A DNA stretch of 5,659 nt from an uncultured Prevotellaceae bacterium. GTDB taxonomy: Bacteria; Bacteroidota; Bacteroidia; Bacteroidales; Bacteroidaceae. The stretch is taken from contig CABSGW010000168.1 in assembly GCA_902477365.1 (NCBI GenBank), forward strand, positions 1 to 5,659, in the 5' to 3' direction. The notes beneath the pieces were generated by a model. The model saw nothing but the letters and a program-made list of their open reading frames with translations, was not told the DNA's origin and did not search any database. Below are positions 1 through 5,636 of the stretch, piece by piece. Within the stretch, counting starts at the first letter, position 1. Every line of letters starts with the position of its first letter. The position numbers were made by a program, and so were the translations under genes.

Positions 1-1
1 C

Positions 2-76
2 ATAGACCGGAGCCGCCTGCGCGAAGAAATTCTGTTGCACCATCCCCGTAACCAGAAAAACAAACAGGGCATCTAA
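2..76 (+). CDS. Possible 3' end of an upstream gene (partial, unidentified)
   Basis: An open frame enters from the left edge and stops at TAA 74-76, giving 24 residues that read IDRSRLREEILLHHPRNQKN and then KQGI. The charged, basic C-terminus and the preference for G or C at third codon positions (about two thirds of codons) resemble the genes downstream. Hairpins that could end a transcript follow on the same strand. The fragment is too short to assign a family or function. The opposite strand is also open here: a frame reading leftwards from about 100 contains an ATG at 43-41 followed by VQQNFFAQAAPVY, so a divergent gene start cannot be excluded. I prefer the + reading because of its codon pattern and the downstream terminator, but confidence is low. 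Confidence 0.4.
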   Translation: MDRSRLREEILLHHPRNQKNKQGI

Positions 77-86
77 ACCGAACGGA

Positions 87-139
87 CAGGCGTTCTTGTT
101 TCAACCGACTGCCCAGTCCGTTAAAACAAGAACACCCTG
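87..139 (+). other. Long imperfect inverted repeat (hairpin) in the leading intergenic region
   Basis: Positions 92-101 (GTTCTTGTTT) pair perfectly with 124-133 (AAACAAGAAC). Pairing continues inwards after single mismatches: 103-105 with 120-122 and 107-110 with 115-118, closing on the 4-base loop 111-114. Outwards, GG 89-90 pairs with CC 135-136 and CA 87-88 with TG 138-139 around one bulged base. The result is a nearly continuous rod about 50 bases long. No T-run follows on either strand, so it is not a standard intrinsic terminator. It may be a transcript 3'-end structure for the partial upstream gene or part of a small RNA. The 10-base palindrome TGCCATGGCA follows directly (138-147). 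Confidence 0.6.
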
Positions 140-186
140 CCATGGCAAGGCAAATACAAAAAAATAGCCCCGGGCCACTGTATTCC

Positions 187-218
187 ATCGCTCAAACATT
201 GCGTGTTTGAGCGATTTT
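187..218 (+). terminator. Intrinsic terminator upstream of the EFR1-type gene
   Basis: ATCGCTCAAAC (187-197) pairs perfectly with GTTTGAGCGAT (205-215), an 11-bp stem that gains one more A-T pair (198/204). It is followed by TTTT and then another T-rich stretch (225-228). The T-run is on the + strand only, so it would stop rightward transcripts coming from the partial gene at the left edge. The loop and 3' arm overlap the probable promoter of the next gene, which makes this a very compact boundary. Confidence 0.7.
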
Positions 219-229
219 CATTACTTTTG
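198..229 (+). promoter_or_regulatory. Bacteroidetes-type promoter for the EFR1-type gene
   Basis: TACTTTTG at 222-229 matches the Bacteroidetes primary-sigma -7 consensus TAnnTTTG exactly. TTG at 199-201 lies 20 bases upstream, the expected position for the -33 element. Transcription would start near 233-238, leaving at most a few untranslated bases before the ATG at 241. The message may therefore be nearly leaderless unless the second ATG at 247 is used. The alternative TTTG at 206-209 is only 12 bases from the -7 element, which is too close. Confidence 0.55.
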
Positions 230-240
230 GGCACATTTTA

Positions 241-1071
241 ATGACCATGAGCCTAGGTAGCATTTATATTGTCACTTTTTCGCCTACACGCACCTCTTTC
301 CGTGTGGCCGAAGCCATTGCACGCGGCACAGCCGTTCCACGTACCGAGATCATTGACCTGACCCGTGTGGCAACGCCTCCCGTCAAAATTCCGGCCGACA
401 CGCTGGCCATTTTAAGTTTCCCGGTCTACGGAGGAAAAATTCCGCCCGTTGCGGTAGAGAGGCTGCGTGCCTTGCACGGAAACAACACGCCGGCCGTTGT
501 GAGCGTGACTTATGGCAACCGCCATTACGACGGAGCGTTGGAGCAGTTGGCCTTCCTGGCCCGCGAACAAGGTTTCCGCATTCTGGCGGCAGCATCCTTC
601 ATCGGCGAACACAGTTACAGTACACAAGCCTACCCGGTGGCCGAAGGGCGACCCAATGCCAACGACCTGCAAATGGCTCACACCTTCGGGCGGGACATCC
701 TGGCCAAACTGACCGGCGGACAGGCAACGGAAGTAGACGTTCGCAGCATCGCCAAACCTGCGCAGCCCCTGTGGCCCACCATCCGTTTTATATGGAAAGT
801 CATCCGCTTTCGGCGCTCCGGTGCTAAATTGCAGGCAGCTCCTCTTGTACAGTCCGAAACCGACTGTACCCGTTGCGGCCGGTGTGTCCGCTTATGTCCC
901 ACAGCCGCAATCTCGGCCGAGACGCCTTGGCAAACCGATCCGGCACGCTGCATCCGCTGTTGTGCCTGTGTAAAAGGCTGTCCGGCACATGTGCGCCACT
1001 ATAAAACACCTTTCTCGCGCTTCCTCTCCGGCTCATATTCAGCACCTAAACAACCTCAGTTCTTGCTTTAG
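241..1071 (+). CDS. EFR1-family flavodoxin-fold/4Fe-4S ferredoxin protein
   Basis: This predicted cytoplasmic electron-transfer protein of 276 residues joins a flavodoxin-like N-terminal domain (about residues 7-160) to a bacterial 2x[4Fe-4S] ferredoxin domain (about 205-255). The flavodoxin part shows a beta-strand and loop at IYIVTFSPTRTS (8-19), a second strand with SFPVYGGKIPP (59-69) and a third at SVTYGNRHY (88-96). The ferredoxin part has two complete CxxCxxCxxxCP motifs: Cys209, 212, 215, 219 and Cys237, 240, 243, 247, with an extra Cys241 inside the second. The order and length fit the EFR1 family, whose physiological partners are generally unknown. The usual phosphate loop is SPTGT/SGTGN-like; here Arg17 replaces the expected Gly. 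A basic, aromatic linker (177-192) separates the domains. The start at 241 follows a promoter closely; Met3 (247) is an alternative. There is no signal peptide. The gene appears monocistronic. Family assignment is firm, function is not. Confidence 0.9.
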   Translation: MTMSLGSIYIVTFSPTRTSFRVAEAIARGTAVPRTEIIDLTRVATPPVKIPADTLAILSFPVYGGKIPPVAVERLRALHGNNTPAVVSVTYGNRHYDGALEQLAFLAREQGFRILAAASFIGEHSYSTQAYPVAEGRPNANDLQMAHTFGRDILAKLTGGQATEVDVRSIAKPAQPLWPTIRFIWKVIRFRRSGAKLQAAPLVQSETDCTRCGRCVRLCPTAAISAETPWQTDPARCIRCCACVKGCPAHVRHYKTPFSRFLSGSYSAPKQPQFLL

Positions 1072-1174
1072 AGCGTCAAAATCGGTTAAATGCCAAAAAA
1101 AAAGAGAGCGGACATTCCCTTGTATCGGCATAATTCCTAACTTTGCCTCATCATTACAGTAAAATTAAAATAAT
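1072..1174. other. Intergenic spacer with A-tract and promoter
   Basis: No terminator with a T-run is visible after the EFR1-type gene. A run of nine A (1095-1103) sits about 35 bases upstream of the next -7 element, where it could act as a bendable or UP-like segment. The rest is AT-rich leader sequence for the lipoprotein gene. Confidence 0.5.
1115..1145 (+). promoter_or_regulatory. Bacteroidetes-type promoter for the OmpA/TPR lipoprotein gene
   Basis: TAACTTTG at 1138-1145 is an exact match to the TAnnTTTG -7 element. At the expected -33 spacing (20 bases) the sequence is TTC (1115-1117), one base off TTG. A true TTG lies at 1120-1122 but with only 15 bases of spacing. The predicted start near 1150-1154 gives a short, A-rich leader of about 20-25 bases with no Shine-Dalgarno sequence before the ATG at 1175, as is usual in this phylum. 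Confidence 0.65.
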
Positions 1175-2875
1175 ATGCGTAGTAATTTGTATGTGTCGTT
1201 AGCGCTGGTAACTTCAGTAGCGTTGACCTCTTGCAGTAAAATGGGCGACCTTTCTGCAGACAACTTCACAGTAACTCCTTCTCCGTTGGAGGCTGTTGGC
1301 GGCCAAGTTCCCGCCACCATTAACGGACGTTTCCCCGAAAAATACATGAAGAAAAAAGCGGTTGTCACCGTGACTCCTGTATTGCGCTACGCCGGTGGCG
1401 AAGCCAAAGGGCAAAGTGCTACCTTCCAAGGCGAAAAGGTGGAAGGAAACGACCAGGCTATCTCCTATAAAGTGGGCGGAAGCTACACCATGAAGAACAC
1501 GTTCAAATACGTGCCTGAAATGATTAAGAGCGAACTTTACCTTACATTCGATGCCCGGAAAGGTAAAAAAGCCATTAAACTGAACGACGTGAAAATTGCT
1601 GACGGTGTGCTCTCAACCTCGGCACTGCTTGCCTATACACTGAATACGGCCAATCCGGCTACCGCACCCGATGCTTACCAGCACGTGATCGAACAACGTC
1701 AGCAGGCCAACATCAAGTTCTTGATCCAGCAGGCCAACATCCGTACCAGCGAGCTGAAAAGCACCTCTATACAAGATTTTATCAAAACATTGCGCGACAT
1801 CAATGCCGACCAAGAGCGTAAAGCCCTCAGCAACATTGAAGTGTCAGCATACGCTTCTCCGGACGGTGGTTTCAAACTGAACGAAAAACTGGCCGCACAA
1901 CGTGAGAAAAACTCTTCTCAATATGTAAACAGCGAATTGAAGAAGATCAAAATGGACGCCAGCGTAGAGACCAAATACACCGCACAAGACTGGGAAGGCT
2001 TCCAGGAATTGGTATCAGCATCAAACATCCAGGACAAAGAATTGATTCTGCGTGTATTGTCCATGTACAAAGAACCGGAAGAGCGCGAAAAACAAATCCG
2101 CAACATCTCTGCCGCATTCAGCGAACTGGCTGACGAGATCTTACCTCAATTGCGCCGCGCACGCCTCACCATCAACTATGAGCTTATTGGACGCAGCGAT
2201 GACGAAATCCAGGAACAATTCAAGAGCGACGCCAGCCAGTTGAGCGTAGAAGAACTGCTCTATGCAGCTACACTGACCGAAAACGCCAACGAACAAAAGG
2301 CTATTTTCCAGAAAACGACACAGGTATATCCGAACGACTACCGTGCATTCAACAACCTGGGCGAGTTGGCTTACCGCAGCGGTGACTTGGCACAAGCCAA
2401 AAACTACCTGGCACAGGCTGCCCGCATCAAAAAAGATGCTCCCGAGGTGAACGTAAACATGGGATTGATTGCCCTGAAAGAAGGTGACGTACAGGCTGCC
2501 GAAGGTTACTTGGCCAAAGGCAATGGTGCAAACACGCTGGACGAGGCACTCGGAAACCTCTATATCGCTAAAGGAAACTACGCACAGGCTGAAAAAGCTT
2601 TTGCCGCATCTAAAACAAACAGTGCAGCATTGGCACAGATACTGAACCGCAACTACGAAAGCGCTGAAAAGACGCTTAACAGTGTAGAACCGGCAGACGG
2701 AACCACCAACTACCTGAAAGCGATCGTTGCAGCACGCAAGAACAACCAAGGAGCCGTAACGACCAACCTGAAAGACGCCATCCTGAAAGATGCTTCTTTG
2801 GCAAAACGTGCCGCCGTTGACTTGGAGTTTGCGAAATGGGCCAACAACCCCGCTTTCCAAAGCTTGGTAAAATAA
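1175..2875 (+). CDS. Lipoprotein with OmpA-like domain and C-terminal TPR repeats
   Basis: This is a predicted envelope lipoprotein of 566 residues. Residues 1-20 form a type II signal peptide with lipobox LTSC and lipidated Cys20. The following SKMGD lacks the acidic cluster that sends Bacteroidetes lipoproteins to the cell surface, so a periplasm-facing anchor is more likely. Residues 21 to about 155 are a probably beta-rich region I cannot assign. Residues 170-210 look helical and carry a short in-frame repeat. Residues about 219-335 match the OmpA-like fold as found in Bacteroidales: IEVSAYASPDG (221-231), NEKLAAQR (236-243), a spacer with DWEGFQELVSAS (272-283), and LRRARLTINYEL (326-337) as the last strand. 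From about 355 to 540 follow degenerate TPR helices; the clearest are YRAFNNLGELAYRSGDLAQA (389-408) and the unit with LGNLYIAKGNYAQAEKAF (459-476). OmpA-like domains often bind peptidoglycan and TPRs bind proteins, so a scaffold role is inferred. It has its own promoter and terminator. The exact function is unknown. Confidence 0.85.
   Translation: MRSNLYVSLALVTSVALTSCSKMGDLSADNFTVTPSPLEAVGGQVPATINGRFPEKYMKKKAVVTVTPVLRYAGGEAKGQSATFQGEKVEGNDQAISYKVGGSYTMKNTFKYVPEMIKSELYLTFDARKGKKAIKLNDVKIADGVLSTSALLAYTLNTANPATAPDAYQHVIEQRQQANIKFLIQQANIRTSELKSTSIQDFIKTLRDINADQERKALSNIEVSAYASPDGGFKLNEKLAAQREKNSSQYVNSELKKIKMDASVETKYTAQDWEGFQELVSASNIQDKELILRVLSMYKEPEEREKQIRNISAAFSELADEILPQLRRARLTINYELIGRSDDEIQEQFKSDASQLSVEELLYAATLTENANEQKAIFQKTTQVYPNDYRAFNNLGELAYRSGDLAQAKNYLAQAARIKKDAPEVNVNMGLIALKEGDVQAAEGYLAKGNGANTLDEALGNLYIAKGNYAQAEKAFAASKTNSAALAQILNRNYESAEKTLNSVEPADGTTNYLKAIVAARKNNQGAVTTNLKDAILKDASLAKRAAVDLEFAKWANNPAFQSLVK
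1700..1741 (+). repeat. 15-bp in-frame direct repeat in the lipoprotein gene
   Basis: CAGCAGGCCAACATC occurs at 1700-1714 and again at 1727-1741. The period is 27 bases, so the repeat is in frame and encodes QQANI at residues 176-180 and 185-189. It lies in a predicted helical stretch just before the OmpA-like domain. A 15-base identity at this spacing is unlikely by chance and suggests a small tandem duplication of nine codons whose second half has diverged. Confidence 0.7.
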
Positions 2876-2893
2876 GCATAGCATAACCATGTC

Positions 2894-2919
2894 CCCTGCC
2901 TCCGATTTGGGAGGCAGGG
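2894..2919 (+). other. GC-rich hairpin after the lipoprotein gene
   Basis: CCCTGCCTCC (2894-2903) pairs perfectly with GGAGGCAGGG (2910-2919) around the 6-base loop GATTTG. The stem is strong, but no T-run follows on either strand. It starts 18 bases after the stop codon and 8 bases before a second hairpin that does have a U-tract. It probably protects the 3' end of the message or forms part of a two-hairpin terminator. Confidence 0.65.
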
Positions 2920-2926
2920 CCACTAA

Positions 2927-2984
2927 AGCATCTCGGACGGTGTCAGGGGAATCACCTCACAACCCGTCAGAGATGCTCTTTTTT
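2927..2984 (+). terminator. Intrinsic terminator of the lipoprotein gene
   Basis: AGCATCTC (2927-2934) pairs with GAGATGCT (2970-2977). After one mismatch GACGG (2936-2940) pairs with CCGTC (2964-2968), and the interior can form further short stems such as AGG 2945-2947 with CCT 2955-2957. The sequence ends in C followed by six T (2979-2984). The T-run is on the + strand, so it ends the lipoprotein transcript and separates it from the gene at 3038. The 51-base hairpin is longer than most simple terminators. Confidence 0.8.
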
Positions 2985-3037
2985 AACTGTTTTATCCCCC
3001 TTAATCCTTTTCCCGGACAACTTGTACAAACACAGCT

Positions 3038-4045
3038 ATGAGACAACTGATTCTATACGGTTTCGCACTCCTCACCTGCATTGCCTGCAGTACAGATAAA
3101 AAGAAAATACGCATAACCGGAACTTTTGATAACCTGAAGACCAGCGAATTCTATTTGTTATCGCCCGACGTATGGAACAAGTACGACACCTTACGTGTGG
3201 AACGGGGACAATTCACCCTGGAGCAACCTTTGGAGAACCCCGGACTGGTGTGGCTGCGCTACCCTAACCAATCACAAACCATGCTGATTGTAGAACCCGG
3301 ATCGAAGGTGAAAATCAAAGGCGATGCCAAAAGCTTGAAAAATGTACGGGTTGAAGGTACTCCCGCCAACGAGTTGTTCACGGAGTTCCGCTTGGGAACC
3401 AACAGGCTGAGCGCCTCTGAAAAACGGAAAAAAGGGGCGGATTTTATCCGGACCAATCCTGAATCCATGGCTGCGGTGGCAGTATGGTACGACCTGTTCT
3501 GCGACCTGCTTCCCACCACATCTACACGGGAACAGACAGAACTGCTGCGCCTGTTGCAAAAGAATCAGCCAGACAACCGCATGCTCCAGGTATTGGATGC
3601 CAAACTGCGCGCACGCCTGCAAGTCAGTGCCGGCTACCGCCTGCCCACCTTCACCACTCCCACACTGAACGGCGACACCTTACACTCCAAGGACTTAAAG
3701 GGATATGGCGTGCTCGTCTACTTTTGGGGAAGTTGGAACGACAACAGTATCTCCAACTTTTACCGCCTGCGCGATACGCTCACCAGCCGAAAAAAACAAC
3801 TGAAAGTAATCAACCTGGCCATTGACGCCGATATAGAGCGTTGCCGAAAAATAGCAGAGCGAGACTCCCTGCACGGTTACACCGTATGCGACGGCGGGGC
3901 ATGGAACGGCCCGATGGCCCGCCTCTTTGCGCCCCAATATATTCCGGGAAACGTGCTGACCGACACCACCGGCAAAATCATAGCCCGCGATTTGGAAATC
4001 AAAGCCCTTTTAGAAGAAATAAGCAAACGTTTCCCGTTAAAATAG
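3038..4045 (+). CDS. DUF4369/thioredoxin-fold lipoprotein lacking the CxxC active site
   Basis: This is a predicted periplasmic lipoprotein of 335 residues. The N-terminus is hydrophobic with a lipobox ending IAC (Cys17), followed by STDKKK; Cys14 is a less likely alternative. Residues about 23-110 resemble the beta-rich DUF4369 domain (IRITGTFDNL, then VEPGSKVKIKGD at 85-96). Residues about 111-195 are mostly helical. Residues about 200-335 are a TlpA/AhpC-TSA-like thioredoxin fold: RLPTFTTPTLNGDTLHSKDLKG (201-222), VLVYFWGSW (225-233), and the cis-Pro region IPGNVLTDTTGKIIARDL (302-319). In relatives WASW is followed by CxxC; here the residues are Asn234-Asp-Asn-Ser237, so neither redox cysteine is present. 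The remaining cysteines (155, 269, 284) are not placed to replace them. Thiol-disulfide exchange by the usual mechanism is therefore unlikely, and a structural or binding role is inferred. No TAnnTTTG promoter is clear upstream. Only 6 bases separate it from the yifB-like gene, so cotranscription is likely. Confidence 0.88.
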   Translation: MRQLILYGFALLTCIACSTDKKKIRITGTFDNLKTSEFYLLSPDVWNKYDTLRVERGQFTLEQPLENPGLVWLRYPNQSQTMLIVEPGSKVKIKGDAKSLKNVRVEGTPANELFTEFRLGTNRLSASEKRKKGADFIRTNPESMAAVAVWYDLFCDLLPTTSTREQTELLRLLQKNQPDNRMLQVLDAKLRARLQVSAGYRLPTFTTPTLNGDTLHSKDLKGYGVLVYFWGSWNDNSISNFYRLRDTLTSRKKQLKVINLAIDADIERCRKIAERDSLHGYTVCDGGAWNGPMARLFAPQYIPGNVLTDTTGKIIARDLEIKALLEEISKRFPLK

Positions 4046-4051
4046 CTCCAC

Positions 4052-5593
4052 ATGTTAGCCCGTCTTTTTACAGCCGCCGTCAATGGTCTGAACGCCTGTC
4101 CGGTAGAGGTACAGGTAGACGTTCGTCCCGGGTCTGAGATACGCATGGTGGGATTGCCCGACAGTGCCGTGCGCGAGAGTATCACCCGCATTTTCCCAGC
4201 CCTGAAAAACAGTGATTATCACTATCCCGGCGGTATGCACACCGTCGTAAACCTGGCACCGGCCGACCTACGCAAGGAAGGAACCGGCTACGACTTGCCT
4301 ATCGCCCTGGGTATGCTGGCTGCCATCGAGGCCGTTGATGCCAGTCGCCTGCCCCGCTTTATTGTTGTGGGCGAACTGGGACTGGACGGCGCTTTACGTC
4401 CCATACGCGGCGCACTGCCCATCGCCATCAAAGCACGGCAGCTGGGCTACGAAGGGCTCATTGTCCCACAAGAAAACGTGCGCGAAGCCGCGGTTGTGAA
4501 CCAACTCCACGTCTATGGTGCCGACCACCTGCGTACCGTTGTCGACTTCTTCAACGGAAAAGAGACCATGCAACCCACCGAAGTGAATACCCGCGAAGAG
4601 TTCTTTGCCAAACAACGCGAGTTTCCGTTCGACTTTGCCGAGGTACGCGGACAGGAACCGGTGAAGCGCGCCCTCGAAGTGGCGGCCGCCGGCGGACACA
4701 ATGTGTTGCTGATTGGCAGTCCGGGATGCGGCAAATCAATGATGGCCAAGCGCCTTCCGTCCATTTTGCCCCCACTCTCGCTAGCCGAAAGTCTGGAAAC
4801 AACGCAAATACATTCCGTAGCAGGAAAACTGGGACAAGACAGTTCGCTCATTGCCACCCGCCCTTTCCGGTCACCTCACCACACCATTTCGGACGTAGCC
4901 CTTATTGGCGGAGGAAGTAATTTTCAGCCGGGCGAAATAAGTCTGGCACACCACGGGGTGTTGTTCATGGACGAACTGCCGGAGTTCAGCCGGAGCGCCC
5001 TCGAAACCCTGCGGCAACCGCTCGAGGACAGGCGCATCACCGTGTCGCGCGCCAAATACACCATTGACCTGCCCTGCTCGTTCATGCTGGTTGCCTCCAT
5101 GAATCCCTGCCCGTGCGGATACTACAACCACCCCACCCGCCGGTGTGCCTGCCTTCCGGGGCAAATACAACGCTACATGAACAAGGTGTCGGGACCATTG
5201 CTTGACCGCATCGACATTCAAGTGATGGTGACACCTGTCCCTTTCGCAGACTTATCCCAAGCACCCGAGGGAGCGTCCAGCCATACCATACGCGAACGGG
5301 TGGTGGCAGCCCGCCACATACAGGAGCAACGCTTCGCAAATGAACCGCACGTACACTGTAATGCACAAATGACCAGCCGGATGCTGCAAACCTTCGCACA
5401 CCCCGATCCTTCAGGCTACGACCGGCTGCAAACGGCCATGAAACGCCTGGACTTATCGGCCAGAGCATACGAACGCATTCTGAAAGTGGCCCGCACCATT
5501 GCCGACCTAGAGGGTGCACCTACCATTCAAACCGCCCACATAGCCGAAGCCATCGGTTACCGGAATTTGGACCGGGGATCGTGGGGCGAGTGA
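4052..5593 (+). CDS. yifB: YifB/ComM-family Mg-chelatase-like AAA+ ATPase
   Basis: This is a complete cytoplasmic protein of 513 residues, normal for the family. The N-terminal Lon-protease-like/ChlI domain (about 15-165) shows the signatures MVGLPDSAVRES (32-43), NLAPADLRKEG (67-77) and YDLPIALGMLAA (80-91). The AAA+ module has EVRGQEPVKRALEVAAAGGHN (197-217), Walker A GSPGCGKS (222-229), GEISLAHHGVLFMDELPEF with Walker B Asp307-Glu308, and LLDRIDI with a conserved Arg386. The four-cysteine insertion NPCPCGYYNHPTRRCAC (Cys353, 355, 365, 367) is a family hallmark and could bind metal. The C-terminal helical lid contains LSARAYERILKVARTIADLEG (468-488). In gammaproteobacteria ComM is a hexameric helicase that promotes branch migration during natural transformation; whether Bacteroidales homologues do this is inference. 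The ATG is fixed by alignment of MLARLFTAAVNGLNA with known starts and by the 6-base gap to the preceding gene. No defects are visible. Confidence 0.96.
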   Translation: MLARLFTAAVNGLNACPVEVQVDVRPGSEIRMVGLPDSAVRESITRIFPALKNSDYHYPGGMHTVVNLAPADLRKEGTGYDLPIALGMLAAIEAVDASRLPRFIVVGELGLDGALRPIRGALPIAIKARQLGYEGLIVPQENVREAAVVNQLHVYGADHLRTVVDFFNGKETMQPTEVNTREEFFAKQREFPFDFAEVRGQEPVKRALEVAAAGGHNVLLIGSPGCGKSMMAKRLPSILPPLSLAESLETTQIHSVAGKLGQDSSLIATRPFRSPHHTISDVALIGGGSNFQPGEISLAHHGVLFMDELPEFSRSALETLRQPLEDRRITVSRAKYTIDLPCSFMLVASMNPCPCGYYNHPTRRCACLPGQIQRYMNKVSGPLLDRIDIQVMVTPVPFADLSQAPEGASSHTIRERVVAARHIQEQRFANEPHVHCNAQMTSRMLQTFAHPDPSGYDRLQTAMKRLDLSARAYERILKVARTIADLEGAPTIQTAHIAEAIGYRNLDRGSWGE

Positions 5594-5611
5594 CCGCCTG
5601 CTACCATCCGG

Positions 5612-5636
5612 CACTTCGGAGTGAGTCTTTTCTTTT
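5612..5636 (+). terminator. Weak candidate terminator after yifB
   Basis: CACT (5612-5615) pairs with AGTG (5620-5623) around the loop TCGG, and a T-rich tail follows (TCTTTTCTTTT, 5626-5636). The stem has only four pairs, so termination would be weak. It starts 18 bases after the stop codon. The remaining bases to 5659 show no gene. Confidence 0.35.

Noticed and set aside
2141..2923. Long open frame on the minus strand (260 codons) opposite the lipoprotein gene
   Set aside because: It is antisense to the TPR-coding part, its translation is unusually rich in Cys, Phe and Val with no recognisable domain, and it runs through the terminator hairpins. It is best explained as a shadow of the strong codon bias on the + strand.
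3022..3029. Palindrome TTGTACAA just before the thioredoxin-like gene, as a possible operator
   Set aside because: An 8-base palindrome is common by chance, and no promoter or regulator gene gives it context.
2985..3037. Promoter for the thioredoxin-like gene
   Set aside because: A promoter is expected because a terminator precedes the gene, but no TAnnTTTG match is present. T-rich stretches such as TTAATCCTTTT do not fit the spacing, so I did not annotate one.
3484..4137. Overlapping + strand frames at 3484-3825 and 3841-4137, considered as separate small genes
   Set aside because: They lie in another frame within the thioredoxin-like gene and across its junction with yifB, their translations are low in order and rich in Arg, Pro and His, and both host genes are well supported by family motifs.
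5108..5158. Cys-rich NPCPC...RRCAC segment in the ATPase, considered as an unusual inserted zinc motif
   Set aside because: This cluster is a normal hallmark of YifB/ComM proteins and not specific to this copy.
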